Both the position numbers and the translations under genes were made by a program. From the NCBI GenBank assembly GCA_022704305.1, contig JAKJGQ010000008.1, positions 1 to 36,539 of the forward strand: DNA of 36,539 nucleotides, read 5' to 3'. Positions 15,589 through 24,704 of the stretch are shown piece by piece (the first letter of the stretch is position 1; every line of letters starts with the position of its first letter). The notes under the pieces were generated by a model. That model saw only the letters and a program-made list of their open reading frames with translations. It had not been told where the DNA came from and made no database searches. The DNA comes from Thermotogae bacterium (lineage in GTDB: Bacteria > Thermotogota > Thermotogae > Petrotogales > Petrotogaceae).

Positions 15589-17565
15589 GTGGTTAAGAAA
15601 TTCTATGTTACCACTCCGATTTATTATGTAAATTCTGAACCGCATATTGGATCTTCCTATACTACAATAGTGGCGGATATAATTGCCAGATACAAAAGAA
15701 TGATGGGGTTTGACGTTTTTTTTCTGACGGGAACAGATGAGCATGGTCAGAAAGTTATGCAGGCGGCAAAAGAAAGCGGAGTAACTCCAAAAGAGCATGT
15801 GGACAGGCTTTCAGCAAAATTTAGAGACCTATGGGAAAAGCTGGAGATCACTAATGATATGTTCATAAGAACAACCGATGATTTCCATGAAAGAACAGTT
15901 CAAGCATTCATTAAAAAAATGATGGACAACGGTGATATATACAAAGGAAAGTATGAGGGATGGTACTGTGTTCCAGATGAAACCTTCTGGACTGATGAAG
16001 ATATAATATCAGAAAACGGTAAAAAGCTTTGTCCTCAATGTAAAAGAGAAGTAAAATGGGTTGAGGAAGAAAATTATTTTTTTAGACTATCAAAGTATAA
16101 TGACAAACTTCTTAAGTATTATGAAGAACATCCGGAGTTCATGGAGCCGGACTTCAGAAGGAATGAGATGCTTCAGATAATACGTTCTGGGCTTAAGGAC
16201 TTAAGTATAAGCAGAACCACTTTTGATTGGGGAATTCCTATGCCGGATGATCCCAAGCATGTTGTTTATGTCTGGGTTGATGCTCTTATAAATTATCTGA
16301 GTGCTCTTGGATATGCTGAAAATGATCAGAAATTTCATAATTACTGGCCTGCAGATCTTCACCTTATAGGAAAAGAAATAAACAGATTTCATTCAATAAT
16401 ATGGCCTGCAATGCTTATGTCGGCCGGATTAGAGCTTCCAACAAAGGTTTTTGCTCATGGATGGCTTACGGTAAATGGTGAAAAGATCTCTAAATCTCTT
16501 GGCAATGCCATAAGTCCTATTGAGCTTATGGATGTTTATGGTAGAGATCCTGTAAGATACTATCTTTTAAGGGATATTAATTTCGGAAGAGACGGTGATT
16601 TTTCAGAGGATAATCTGATAAGCCGTTTTAATGCTGACTTAGTCAATGACTTGAGTAATCTTGTACACAGAACCCTTTCTATGTGTGAAAAGTACTTTGA
16701 TGGTGTAATACCTGTGTTTTCAGGCAAAGACGATAGTCCAGACAAGGATCTTTACTCAATAATACAGAGTAATGTAAAAAAGTATAAAGATAACATGGAT
16801 CACTATCAATTTACCCAGGCTCTTGAATCGATATGGGAAATAATAAGATACGCAAACAAGTATATCGATCTTACCGAACCATGGAAACTGGATAAACAGG
16901 ATAATGGGCGCGAAAGACTTTCCAAAGTTATTTACAATCTTATAGATTCGATAAGGATAGTTTCAGTTTTAATAAGTCCTGTTATGCCAGACACATCTGA
17001 ACAGATTCTTAAAAAAATCGGATATGGCCAAGATCACCTTGCAGAAGAAAATTTTGAATTGCATAGACTTTCTTCTAATGTGAAAACAGATAAAGGGAAT
17101 CCTGTGTTTATGAGAATTGATACAGCCCAATGGGAAAAAGTTATAAAAATAAAATCACCAGATATTAAACAGAACAGCTTTGCACCTTCAATTAAGAAAG
17201 ATGAGACAGTTAACCAAGAAAAGAAAGACAACATTATTTCTCTGATTGAAATAGAAGACTTTAAAAAGGTAGACCTGAGAGTGGCACTTGTGAAAAGTGC
17301 TGAGAATATAATAAAGTCAGAAAAACTTTTGAAACTGTCATTGGATATGGGAGAACTCGGAATCCGGCAGGTAGTAGCCGGGATAGCAAAGTTTTATACT
17401 CCGCAGGAAATTACAGGAAAAAAAATTGTGGTGCTTTCAAATCTAAAACCTACGAAGCTTATGGGGATAGAGTCCTGTGGAATGCTTCTGGCAGCTAAAA
17501 TAAACGATAAGCTTTCAGTGCTGATTGCGGATAGAGATCTAGAGCCGGGAGCAAAAATATCATAG
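15589..17565 (+). CDS. metG: Methionyl-tRNA synthetase with C-terminal tRNA-binding domain
   Basis: A class I synthetase charging tRNA-Met, 658 aa. The HIGH-type motif is HIGS (residues 19-22) and the KMSKS-type loop is KISKS (299-303). One metal knuckle is visible (CVPDETFW, then CPQC). A region rich in lysine links to a C-terminal EMAP-II/Trbp111-like domain from about residue 555 (KKVDLRVALVKSAE, VVAGIAKFY, LMGIESCGMLLAA), which binds tRNA and usually dimerises. The start is GTG at 15589, 6 nt after GGAGGTGA. It is the first gene of the long rightward block, driven by the extended -10 at 15534-15542. In T. maritima, from memory, a metG-related gene also precedes gyrA. Confidence 0.97.
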   Translation: MVKKFYVTTPIYYVNSEPHIGSSYTTIVADIIARYKRMMGFDVFFLTGTDEHGQKVMQAAKESGVTPKEHVDRLSAKFRDLWEKLEITNDMFIRTTDDFHERTVQAFIKKMMDNGDIYKGKYEGWYCVPDETFWTDEDIISENGKKLCPQCKREVKWVEEENYFFRLSKYNDKLLKYYEEHPEFMEPDFRRNEMLQIIRSGLKDLSISRTTFDWGIPMPDDPKHVVYVWVDALINYLSALGYAENDQKFHNYWPADLHLIGKEINRFHSIIWPAMLMSAGLELPTKVFAHGWLTVNGEKISKSLGNAISPIELMDVYGRDPVRYYLLRDINFGRDGDFSEDNLISRFNADLVNDLSNLVHRTLSMCEKYFDGVIPVFSGKDDSPDKDLYSIIQSNVKKYKDNMDHYQFTQALESIWEIIRYANKYIDLTEPWKLDKQDNGRERLSKVIYNLIDSIRIVSVLISPVMPDTSEQILKKIGYGQDHLAEENFELHRLSSNVKTDKGNPVFMRIDTAQWEKVIKIKSPDIKQNSFAPSIKKDETVNQEKKDNIISLIEIEDFKKVDLRVALVKSAENIIKSEKLLKLSLDMGELGIRQVVAGIAKFYTPQEITGKKIVVLSNLKPTKLMGIESCGMLLAAKINDKLSVLIADRDLEPGAKIS

Positions 17566-17592
17566 AATTTATTTTGTACAGGAGGAATTTTT

Positions 17593-20091
17593 GTGTCAGA
17601 AAATGAAATGAATGAAAAAAACAATATTGATCCGCAGCATTTTGAGAATATAACAGAGAAAAGGTTTGTCGATGAAATGAAGAATTCATACCTGCTTTAT
17701 TCGATGAGTGTTTTGATAAGCAGGGCCATTCCTGATGCAAGAGATGGTTTTAAGCCTGTTCAGAGGAGAATTCTTTATGGTATGAATGAACTTGGACTTA
17801 AACACAATACTTCGTACAAAAAATGTGCCCGTATTGTCGGTGAAGTAATGGGAAAGTATCATCCGCATGGAGATGGTTCTATATACGACGCCCTTGTACG
17901 TATGGCGCAGGACTTTTCAATGAGATATATGCTTGTTGACGGACAGGGAAATTTTGGTTCAATAGATCGGGATCCGGCAGCAGCCATGAGGTATACCGAG
18001 GCTAAAATGCAGAGTATGTCAGAGTATATGCTCAATGACCTTGATAAGGATACTGTAAATTTTGTAGATAATTTTGATGGTTCTCTAAGGGAGCCGGAGG
18101 TACTTCCAACTAAACTTCCGAATCTTCTTATGAACGGTGCAAGTGGAATCGCCGTAGGAATGGCTACCAATATACCGCCTCATAATCTGGGTGAATTGGT
18201 TAAGGGATTCAAGTATCTTATTGAAAATCCTGACTGTCAAACTTCAGAACTTATGCAGTTTATTAAGGGACCTGATTTTCCTACCGGCGGAATAATAGTT
18301 GACGCGGAAAACATTTTAAGTATGTATGAGACAGGCAGGGGGAAGTTTACAGTTAGAGGCAGATATGAGATAGCCGAAGATAAGAGCGGTCAGGCTATAG
18401 TTGTTACTGAGATTCCCTATAATGTCTCAAAAGTTGATATAATAGAACAGATAGTTGCTTATGCTGAAAGAATGAGAGATAATAAGCAGGATTCTGGTAT
18501 AAGGGATATACGCGACGAATCTGACAGGCATGGTATGAGGCTTGTTATTGAGCTTAAAAGAAATGCGAATGTAAATAAGCTTACCAACGATCTCCTAAAA
18601 CATACATCTCTGCAGACGACTTTTGCTGTTCAGATGAATGTTGTGTATAACAGAAAACCTGTGATGATGACTCTTAAAGAGATTATGAATACTTTTGTTG
18701 AGCACAGAGTCGATGTAGTCACACGTAGGACGCAGTATGAGCTTAACAAAGCCAGAAAAAGGGCTCATATAGTAGAGGGTCTTATAAAAGCGGTACAGGG
18801 AATAGATACTGTGATAGATGTCATAAGAAATTCCGAAAGTGATGAAGCTATAATAAGTAATCTTATGAGTATCATAGGTGTGACGGAAGAACAGGCAAAA
18901 GCTATTGCAGATCTTAAACTCAAGAGTTTGTCAAAGTTGGAAATCAATAAGTTCAGGCAGGAGCTTGAGCAGTTGAATATTGAGATTTCGCGTTGCATAA
19001 AAGTACTTCAAGACAGAAGTTCTCTTATGCAGATAATTGAAAGTGAATTTGATGAAGTTGACCAAAAGTTTGGAGATGAAAGAAAAACTGAGATAATATA
19101 TGGAAAATCCGAATTAAAAAGTCCAGAGGAACTTATTGAAGATCAAGAAGTTGTGGTTGTCCTGACTCAGTGGGGATACATAAAGTCTATAAATTCAGTC
19201 GAATATAAGCTGCAAGGAAGGGGAGGTAAAGGCGCAAAAGCAATAAAGATAGGTGATAACGATACCATACTCCAGGTTATTCATACCAGAAGGCTTTCCA
19301 AACTGATGTTTATAACTTCTGCCGGCAAGGCATACCAAATACCAACGTATGAGATAGATATGAGTTCGAAAGATACAAAAGGTGTTCATATTGCTAACTA
19401 TCTTTCCATGCAGGAAGGAGAGAAAATTAAGACTATTGTAAGTATATCCCTAGACGGAGATTATGATAAAGATGTGATGATATTTACCAAAAAGGGAAAA
19501 GTGAAAAAAACATCTCTGCGGGAGTTTGCAAATTCCAAACGTTCTGGAGTGAGAGCAGTTAGCCTTAATGAAGATGATGCAGTTGTAGATTCGATAATAG
19601 TTGAAAAAGAGGAAGGAAAAATTCTGACTGTAACAAAGCACGGTATGGCGATATGTTTTAACATATCAGATGTAAGACTCATGGGAAGAACTGCAATCGG
19701 AGTCAATGCAATGAAAATAAGAAAAGATGACGAAATTGTCAATGCAGTCCTGATAGAGGACAGCAAAAAGCTTCTTATAATGACTCAGAACGGATATGCC
19801 AAGAGAGAGAGCTTTGATGAGTACAGAATACAGATAAGGGGCGGTATCGGAGTAAAAACTCTGAAAAATATAAAGAAAATAGGTCCTATAGTTTCAGCGA
19901 TAGCTGTTTCTGACGATAATCATCTGTTGGCATTTACGACCAACGGTAAAGCTATAAGATTTTCTGTCGATTCAATACCTGTTTTGAGCAGGGTGACACA
20001 GGGAGTAATTGCACTTAGGCTCGACGAGAACGATACTACCATGGGTTTGGCGATTGTAAAAGAAGAAGAAGAACTTTTAAAGGAGGAGTAG
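17593..20091 (+). CDS. gyrA: DNA gyrase subunit A
   Basis: The DNA-cutting subunit of gyrase, 832 aa. The catalytic tyrosine is Tyr134 in [10 protein letters not shown]. The drug-binding region reads [17 protein letters not shown] (residues 90-106). The C-terminal DNA-wrapping domain carries the GyrA box QGRGGKG (541-547), which supports gyrase over topoisomerase IV. The residue matching E. coli Ser83 is Gly95, and Asp87 is kept as Asp99. The start is GTG at 17593, 6 nt after GGAGGA, 27 nt downstream of metG. lexA follows after 2 nt. No gyrB is in the window; in many genomes the two are apart. Confidence 0.97.
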   Translation: MSENEMNEKNNIDPQHFENITEKRFVDEMKNSYLLYSMSVLISRAIPDARDGFKPVQRRILYGMNELGLKHNTSYKKCARIVGEVMGKYHPHGDGSIYDALVRMAQDFSMRYMLVDGQGNFGSIDRDPAAAMRYTEAKMQSMSEYMLNDLDKDTVNFVDNFDGSLREPEVLPTKLPNLLMNGASGIAVGMATNIPPHNLGELVKGFKYLIENPDCQTSELMQFIKGPDFPTGGIIVDAENILSMYETGRGKFTVRGRYEIAEDKSGQAIVVTEIPYNVSKVDIIEQIVAYAERMRDNKQDSGIRDIRDESDRHGMRLVIELKRNANVNKLTNDLLKHTSLQTTFAVQMNVVYNRKPVMMTLKEIMNTFVEHRVDVVTRRTQYELNKARKRAHIVEGLIKAVQGIDTVIDVIRNSESDEAIISNLMSIIGVTEEQAKAIADLKLKSLSKLEINKFRQELEQLNIEISRCIKVLQDRSSLMQIIESEFDEVDQKFGDERKTEIIYGKSELKSPEELIEDQEVVVVLTQWGYIKSINSVEYKLQGRGGKGAKAIKIGDNDTILQVIHTRRLSKLMFITSAGKAYQIPTYEIDMSSKDTKGVHIANYLSMQEGEKIKTIVSISLDGDYDKDVMIFTKKGKVKKTSLREFANSKRSGVRAVSLNEDDAVVDSIIVEKEEGKILTVTKHGMAICFNISDVRLMGRTAIGVNAMKIRKDDEIVNAVLIEDSKKLLIMTQNGYAKRESFDEYRIQIRGGIGVKTLKNIKKIGPIVSAIAVSDDNHLLAFTTNGKAIRFSVDSIPVLSRVTQGVIALRLDENDTTMGLAIVKEEEELLKEE

Positions 20092-20093
20092 AA

Positions 20094-20708
20094 TTGAAAA
20101 CATTGACTAAAAGGCAGGAACAAATCCTGGAATTTATTAAGTCATATGTTTCAAAAAATGGTTATCCGCCTACCATAAGAGATATAAATCAGAATTTCTC
20201 AATGAAGAGTCCCAGAGCAGCTCATAAGCATCTTTTGGTACTGGAAAAAAAAGGCTATATAGAAAGAAACGGTGTGTCACGCGGAATAAAACTAACGGCT
20301 AAATCAGGAGATATATTTACAAAAGAAAAACTGGTTCCTATAGTTGGTAAAGTGGCTGCAGGAGAAGCGATAGAAGCGATTGAGAATGTTACCGATTTTA
20401 TACCTTTACCTGCAAATTTTTTTACAGAATCAGCGGATTACTTTGGTCTGAGGGTGGAGGGTACCTCGATGATAGAAGCGCATATTGTTACTGATGACTA
20501 CGTAATAATAAAAAAACAGGATTCTGCATCTGATGGCGATATAGTTGTAGCTCTCATAGACGATAACTATGCAACTTTGAAAAGATTTAAAGGTGGTACT
20601 GATATGATTCATCTTATTCCTGAAAACAAAAATATGGACATAATAGAAGTTGAACCCCAAAGGCTTAAGATTCAGGGGAAGATGGTTGGACTGATCCGAA
20701 AGCTCTGA
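20094..20708 (+). CDS. lexA: LexA repressor
   Basis: The SOS repressor, 204 aa. The N-terminal winged helix-turn-helix (TKRQEQILEFIKSYV, YPPTIRDI, RAAHKHLLVLEKKGYI) binds operators. The S24 peptidase-type C-terminal half self-cleaves at Ala89-Gly90 using Ser125 (GTSMIEAHI) and Lys163 (ATLKRF). The end VGLIRKL matches T. maritima LexA closely. The start is TTG at 20094, right after the strong site AAGGAGGAG that overlaps the end of gyrA. I found no obvious LexA operator in front of it, and it is likely read from the metG promoter. Confidence 0.97.
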   Translation: MKTLTKRQEQILEFIKSYVSKNGYPPTIRDINQNFSMKSPRAAHKHLLVLEKKGYIERNGVSRGIKLTAKSGDIFTKEKLVPIVGKVAAGEAIEAIENVTDFIPLPANFFTESADYFGLRVEGTSMIEAHIVTDDYVIIKKQDSASDGDIVVALIDDNYATLKRFKGGTDMIHLIPENKNMDIIEVEPQRLKIQGKMVGLIRKL

Positions 20709-20721
20709 ACTGGAGGTTATC

Positions 20722-21015
20722 ATGGAAATCATAACTAAGACGGTTGAAGACAGAAGTGTTGTTGTTCTTGATGGAGAACTTGAAATGAATAATGTATCGG
20801 AAGTAAAAAAACAGATTCTGGGATTTGATTTTAGGGAAATGATTATTGATTTTGAAAAAGTAACATATCTTGACAGCGCCGGAATAGGAATGCTTATAAG
20901 TCTGCATAAAACTGCCTTGTTAAAGGGAGGCCGTCTGGAGATTATAAATGTGGACAGCAAAATAAAAAAGTTGTTTGAGATGGTTGGCCTTACAAAGATT
21001 CTCAATATATCCTAA
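20722..21015 (+). CDS. STAS-domain anti-sigma factor antagonist
   Basis: A 97-aa single-domain STAS protein of the SpoIIAA/RsbV type. In partner switching the unphosphorylated form binds an anti-sigma kinase and frees the sigma factor. The regulatory serine is Ser52 in VTYLDSAGIGML, followed by LKGGRLEIINV and the C-terminal helix KKLFEMVGLTKIL. The start ATG is 6 nt after TGGAGG. T. maritima has a STAS protein, TM1081, between lexA and rpiB as I recall, the same place. The likely kinase partner is encoded at 25526. The controlled target is unknown. Confidence 0.93.
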   Translation: MEIITKTVEDRSVVVLDGELEMNNVSEVKKQILGFDFREMIIDFEKVTYLDSAGIGMLISLHKTALLKGGRLEIINVDSKIKKLFEMVGLTKILNIS

Positions 21016-21029
21016 GGAGGGTTTTCTTT

Positions 21030-21467
21030 ATGAAAGTTGCCATAGGCTCAGATCATGCAGGATATGATATGAAAGAGAATATAAAAAAATATCTGATATC
21101 GCAAAATGTCGAGGTTGTTGATTGCGGAACTCATTCTGACAGCAGTGTCGATTATCCTGACTATGCAAAGGCTGTCTGTACAAAAGTTTCGGATAAGGAA
21201 ACAGCTTTAGGAATCTTGGTCTGTGGAACCGGGATAGGAATGTCTATAGCAGCCAATAAGATTCATGGAATCAGAGCTGCTTTATGCCTTTATCCCACAA
21301 TGGCGGAACTTTCAAGAAAGCACAATAATGCCAATGTTCTTGTTTTGGGGGGACGCATAATGGGTACAGACATAGCAAGATGGACGGTTGATGCTTTTAT
21401 CCGAACTTCTTTTGAAGGAGGAAGACATCAGAATAGGCTCGATAAAATAGAGCGTATGGAGGAGTAA
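21030..21467 (+). CDS. rpiB: Ribose-5-phosphate isomerase B
   Basis: A 145-aa enzyme of the RpiB/LacAB family that interconverts ribulose-5-phosphate and ribose-5-phosphate in the pentose phosphate pathway. Motifs: AIGSDHAGY (Asp8, His9), VDYPDYA, and the catalytic cysteine Cys65 in VCGTGIGMSIAANK, then RAALC and HNNANVLVLGGR. Length is standard. AAGGAGGG precedes the ATG. Its relatives include allose-phosphate isomerases, but context (next to the STAS gene as in T. maritima TM1080-TM1081, from memory) favours RpiB. Confidence 0.95.
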   Translation: MKVAIGSDHAGYDMKENIKKYLISQNVEVVDCGTHSDSSVDYPDYAKAVCTKVSDKETALGILVCGTGIGMSIAANKIHGIRAALCLYPTMAELSRKHNNANVLVLGGRIMGTDIARWTVDAFIRTSFEGGRHQNRLDKIERMEE

Positions 21468-21470
21468 AAA

Positions 21471-22442
21471 ATGAAGATCGTTTATGATCCCAGGCATGTT
21501 TTTTACAGCCCCAAATCCGAGTTTGACAGGACCAGGATGGTAAATAATCCTGAAACACCCCAAAGAATAGAAGAAATAATAAAGGTTTTAAAATTTAAAT
21601 ATGGAAATTCATTTGTAAAACCTAAGGATTTTCCAAAGTCTTACATTTATCTTGTACATGATTCAAATTATATAAGTTGGCTTAAGAACAGATGTGATTC
21701 TCTCGAAGATATGCAGGAGTACTTTCCAAAGGTTTTTGGTTATGATAGGGTTTTTGATAACGGAACTCCTTTGATGAAAAATTCTTTCGAAATGGCTTGG
21801 ATGGGTGTAAAATGTGCTCTTACAGGAGCTTATGAGCTTCTTAATGGTGGAGAGGATATTGTTTATGTCGGGACAAGACCTCCTGGCCATCATGCCGGCA
21901 TAGATATGGGTGGCGGTTACTGCTATATGAACAATTCAGCTGTTGCTGCAAAGTTTCTTCAGATGAAATCTGGAGGTACTGTTGCGGTGCTTGACCTTGA
22001 TTTTCATCATGGAAACGGAACTCAGGAAATCTTTTATGAAGACAGTTCTGTCCTTTATATCAGTCTCCATGCGGATCCTGCACAGCATTTTCCTTTCATA
22101 AGTGGATACGAATGGGAGATAGGTGGGGGTGAAGGGAAAGGTTATAATATAAATTTTCCCCTTGCTGCCGGAACTGATGGAAGAACTTATCTTAGAACAC
22201 TTGAAAAAGCAGCGCAGGAGATACAGGATTATGATCCTTCGTATCTTATCGTATCGCTAGGAACAGATACCCATAAAGATGATCCCCTTGGTAATTTTAT
22301 GTTGGGAGATTCCGACTTTTTTGAAATTGGAAAGATACTTTCAGAACTTGATATATTTAAACTTGTTATTCAGGAAGGCGGCTATAATCCTATTGCAAAC
22401 GCATCTGCCGTTGATTCTTTTCTGGCAGGACTATTGATATAG
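21471..22442 (+). CDS. Histone-deacetylase-fold amidohydrolase, acetylpolyamine amidohydrolase-like
   Basis: A 323-aa zinc amidohydrolase of the histone deacetylase superfamily. Visible active-site parts: RPPGHHAG (His140, His141), GGYCYMNNSAVAA, zinc ligands Asp177 and His179 in DLDFHHGNGTQ, a third aspartate in SLGTDTHKDDP, and the catalytic tyrosine in QEGGYN. The stretch SLHADPAQHFPF, then EIGGGEGKGYN, is the form seen in acetylpolyamine amidohydrolases (AphA) and fits deacetylation of small polyamines better than protein substrates. Thermophiles make unusual polyamines, so a polyamine role is plausible but inferred. The start is 3 nt after the rpiB stop with GGAGGAG overlapping it. Confidence 0.88.
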   Translation: MKIVYDPRHVFYSPKSEFDRTRMVNNPETPQRIEEIIKVLKFKYGNSFVKPKDFPKSYIYLVHDSNYISWLKNRCDSLEDMQEYFPKVFGYDRVFDNGTPLMKNSFEMAWMGVKCALTGAYELLNGGEDIVYVGTRPPGHHAGIDMGGGYCYMNNSAVAAKFLQMKSGGTVAVLDLDFHHGNGTQEIFYEDSSVLYISLHADPAQHFPFISGYEWEIGGGEGKGYNINFPLAAGTDGRTYLRTLEKAAQEIQDYDPSYLIVSLGTDTHKDDPLGNFMLGDSDFFEIGKILSELDIFKLVIQEGGYNPIANASAVDSFLAGLLI

Positions 22443-22460
22443 TCTGAAAGGCTGATTTTT

Positions 22461-23456
22461 TTGAGAAGCATTTCATTTATCGGCAATGAAGGAAAAAAAA
22501 TAGAAATAACTATAGGATACGGACAGTACAAAAAAACAATAAAGACACTTTCACAGAAGTATGGGACCTATACAGTAGCTGATTCCAAAATAAAAACCAT
22601 GATGGAAAGCAAGTCTTTTATAAAGTATGTTCGTGGAGGCGAAGAAGCTAAGTTTATTGATAAATATCTTGAAGTTGCAGATAAAATTGTAAACAATGAT
22701 ATTTCAACACTTATTGGGATAGGTGGCGGAGCAGTTCTTGATTTATGTGGGTATACGGTAAATACAATAAATTGTAATGTTAAAAATCTGATACTTTATC
22801 CTACTACATTGAACTCCTTTATTCAGGCTAACATTAGCGGTTATTTTTTTCTTGATATGAATTATTCATATAATTATCTTAAAGTTAGAGGATATCCGGA
22901 TATTATATATATTGATCCTGAATTTCTTTCAAAAATTTCCGGACATATTTTAAGAAAAATGTTTTTTTCAGGCTATTTTCTTGGCTTTCTTTTTGATAAA
23001 AATTACTGTAAGCTTTCCATGAAATATGCGCATAATTTTTCAGGTCTTGACGTAGAAGAATACATATATGAAAATCTTATATTTTTAACCTATCTTTATA
23101 GTTCTCAGGAAATTTTTCTGCCCGGATCGAATTTAATAAAGTATTTTTATAGTAAGCCTGGGGATTTTAAGAAAGAGTACACTGTTGTATTTTCAAATAT
23201 CTTTCTTTTTTTAGCTTATATAAGTCTTTCAAATAGTTATATAAGCTATGAGCAGTATGTTTCAATCAAGAAAGATATGATTGAACTTGAACTTTATAAT
23301 AAAAATATTATGCAGTATATTGCATTTGATAAGATCGGTTCGGTTATAGAAGAAGTAGTTCCACATTCCCAGAGTTCTTTCAGGAAAGTGCTTCTGCATA
23401 AAGAAGAGTTAAAAGAAGTTCTTTTGGAGTTTATGCAATCTAACAGGGGTGACTGA
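22461..23456 (+). CDS. 3-dehydroquinate-synthase-like protein, probably not a synthase
   Basis: A 331-aa protein with the Rossmann-like half of dehydroquinate synthase/iron-alcohol-dehydrogenase folds: TLIGIGGGAVLDLCGYTVNT (NAD-binding GGG at 88-90, Asp94), LILYPTTLNSFIQA, and GYPDIIYIDPEFLSKI, each aligning with AroB blocks. The lysine of the AroB GGK motif is gone (ISGYFF), the zinc-ligand Glu region reads SGYFLGFLFDKN, and the two zinc histidines of the helical half (NFGHTFGHA in AroB) have no counterpart. I infer a pseudoenzyme or an enzyme of changed function. The start TTG at 22461 has only a weak GAAAGG site. It lies between an amidohydrolase gene and an envelope protein gene in the same operon. 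Confidence 0.75.
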   Translation: MRSISFIGNEGKKIEITIGYGQYKKTIKTLSQKYGTYTVADSKIKTMMESKSFIKYVRGGEEAKFIDKYLEVADKIVNNDISTLIGIGGGAVLDLCGYTVNTINCNVKNLILYPTTLNSFIQANISGYFFLDMNYSYNYLKVRGYPDIIYIDPEFLSKISGHILRKMFFSGYFLGFLFDKNYCKLSMKYAHNFSGLDVEEYIYENLIFLTYLYSSQEIFLPGSNLIKYFYSKPGDFKKEYTVVFSNIFLFLAYISLSNSYISYEQYVSIKKDMIELELYNKNIMQYIAFDKIGSVIEEVVPHSQSSFRKVLLHKEELKEVLLEFMQSNRGD

Positions 23457-23457
23457 G

Positions 23458-24192
23458 TTGAAGAAAAAGTATAACAAATCTTTTATCTTTTTTGTTATAA
23501 TCGTATTTATAGTACCCGTTCTAACTTTTATCCTCACAATTTATACCATATCTTTAAAAAACAAGATAAAGGATTTGAAACTTTCGATCAATGATCTTAG
23601 AAGTGAAGTTGTGCTGGATTCAATACAGTCTACACCGACAGAGAATATGCAGGGAGTGCCTTCTTATTCAATGACCGAGCCCAATGCTCCTAAGATAAAC
23701 TACGAGCTAAAAGATGTAAATTATTACAATCTTTTGGCGGTTGCCAGTATGAGTATAGAAAGTCAGTCTGGCGGACATGCCAGAACCATTGATGAAAAAG
23801 AAGCATATCTACAGGCAGTTCAGGCATATAAAAAAGAAATACCTTTTATGATTTCAAAAAATGGTGATGAGTATGTTCTTTATAGCAAAGAATTTACCAA
23901 CAATGATTTAAATAGTCTTTACTCCATACAACTTGCAACGTATTCCAATATTGAAGGAGCTTATGTTGCGTGTAATCTTTTAAGAAAAGAAGGAGTCGCC
24001 GCATATGTATATAAAGGATACTATGCTCAGTCAGGCAAAGAATACCATGCTCTGATGCTCGGCATTTTTACCTCTCGAAAAAGCGCCGATACAATTAATG
24101 CATCTCTTGATCTTGACAGTATCTACAAACTGATCGGGGTTGATGTAAAAGGCAGATATATAAGATTGATGGATTTTGAACCAAGGACATAA
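23458..24192 (+). CDS. SPOR-domain membrane-anchored protein
   Basis: A 244-aa protein anchored by one N-terminal membrane helix (SFIFFVIIVFIVPVLTFILT). A short coiled coil (NKIKDLKLSINDLRSEV), a serine- and proline-rich linker and a C-terminal SPOR domain follow (YSIQLATYSNIEGAYVAC, LRKEGVAAYVYKGYY, HALMLGIFTSRKSAD). SPOR domains bind glycan strands stripped of peptide side chains, typically at the septum, so a division or cell-wall role is likely. A GTG at 23449 is in frame but has no ribosome-binding site. AGGGGTGA (23445-23452) is 5 nt before TTG 23458, which I take as the start. The start region overlaps the previous gene. Confidence 0.85.
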   Translation: MKKKYNKSFIFFVIIVFIVPVLTFILTIYTISLKNKIKDLKLSINDLRSEVVLDSIQSTPTENMQGVPSYSMTEPNAPKINYELKDVNYYNLLAVASMSIESQSGGHARTIDEKEAYLQAVQAYKKEIPFMISKNGDEYVLYSKEFTNNDLNSLYSIQLATYSNIEGAYVACNLLRKEGVAAYVYKGYYAQSGKEYHALMLGIFTSRKSADTINASLDLDSIYKLIGVDVKGRYIRLMDFEPRT

Positions 24193-24197
24193 GTAAT

Positions 24198-24704
24198 ATG
24201 AAAAAGCTTTTTTTCACATTTTTAGCAGTATTTGCAGTAACTCTAATAGGTGTAATAGCGATAATAAATCAAACAGATAATGAGAAAGAAACTCAAGGAG
24301 TTTATCTTGTGGATATCTCATCAGCTGACATCAAAGAACTTATGAATATCCCATTCATAGGATACTCCAAAGCTTTGAATATAATTGAATACCGTGAACA
24401 ACACGGGTTTTCATGCATAGATGACCTTAAAAATGTAACTGGAATAGGCGATAAAACTTTTGAAAAAATAAGGAATTATGTAACCATATCAACAAAAAAG
24501 TTTGAATACCGGCAGACTAAAGTAAAGATCAATTCTGATTCTATACAAAAACTTGAAGAACTTGAAGGAATTGGCGAAAAGACCGCAAATATTATTTTAG
24601 AGTACAGAAAGATAAAAACTATTGAAAATATGGACGAATTGAAAAAAATTACAGGTATGAGCGATAAACAAATAGAAAAAATAAGGGGGTATATAGAATT
24701 TTGA
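24198..24704 (+). CDS. ComEA-like helix-hairpin-helix protein
   Basis: A 168-aa protein with an N-terminal membrane helix (LFFTFLAVFAVTLIGVIAII) and two tandem helix-hairpin-helix pairs. The first reads DISSADIKELMNIPFIGYSK, then VTGIGDKTFEKI; the second reads NSDSIQKLEELEGIGEKTA, then ITGMSDKQIEKI. ComEA captures transforming DNA outside the membrane. Usual ComEA has one HhH pair; this one has two. Uptake of DNA is inferred, as no comEC is in the window. It follows the SPOR gene by 5 nt and overlaps the next start by 4 nt. Confidence 0.85.
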   Translation: MKKLFFTFLAVFAVTLIGVIAIINQTDNEKETQGVYLVDISSADIKELMNIPFIGYSKALNIIEYREQHGFSCIDDLKNVTGIGDKTFEKIRNYVTISTKKFEYRQTKVKINSDSIQKLEELEGIGEKTANIILEYRKIKTIENMDELKKITGMSDKQIEKIRGYIEF

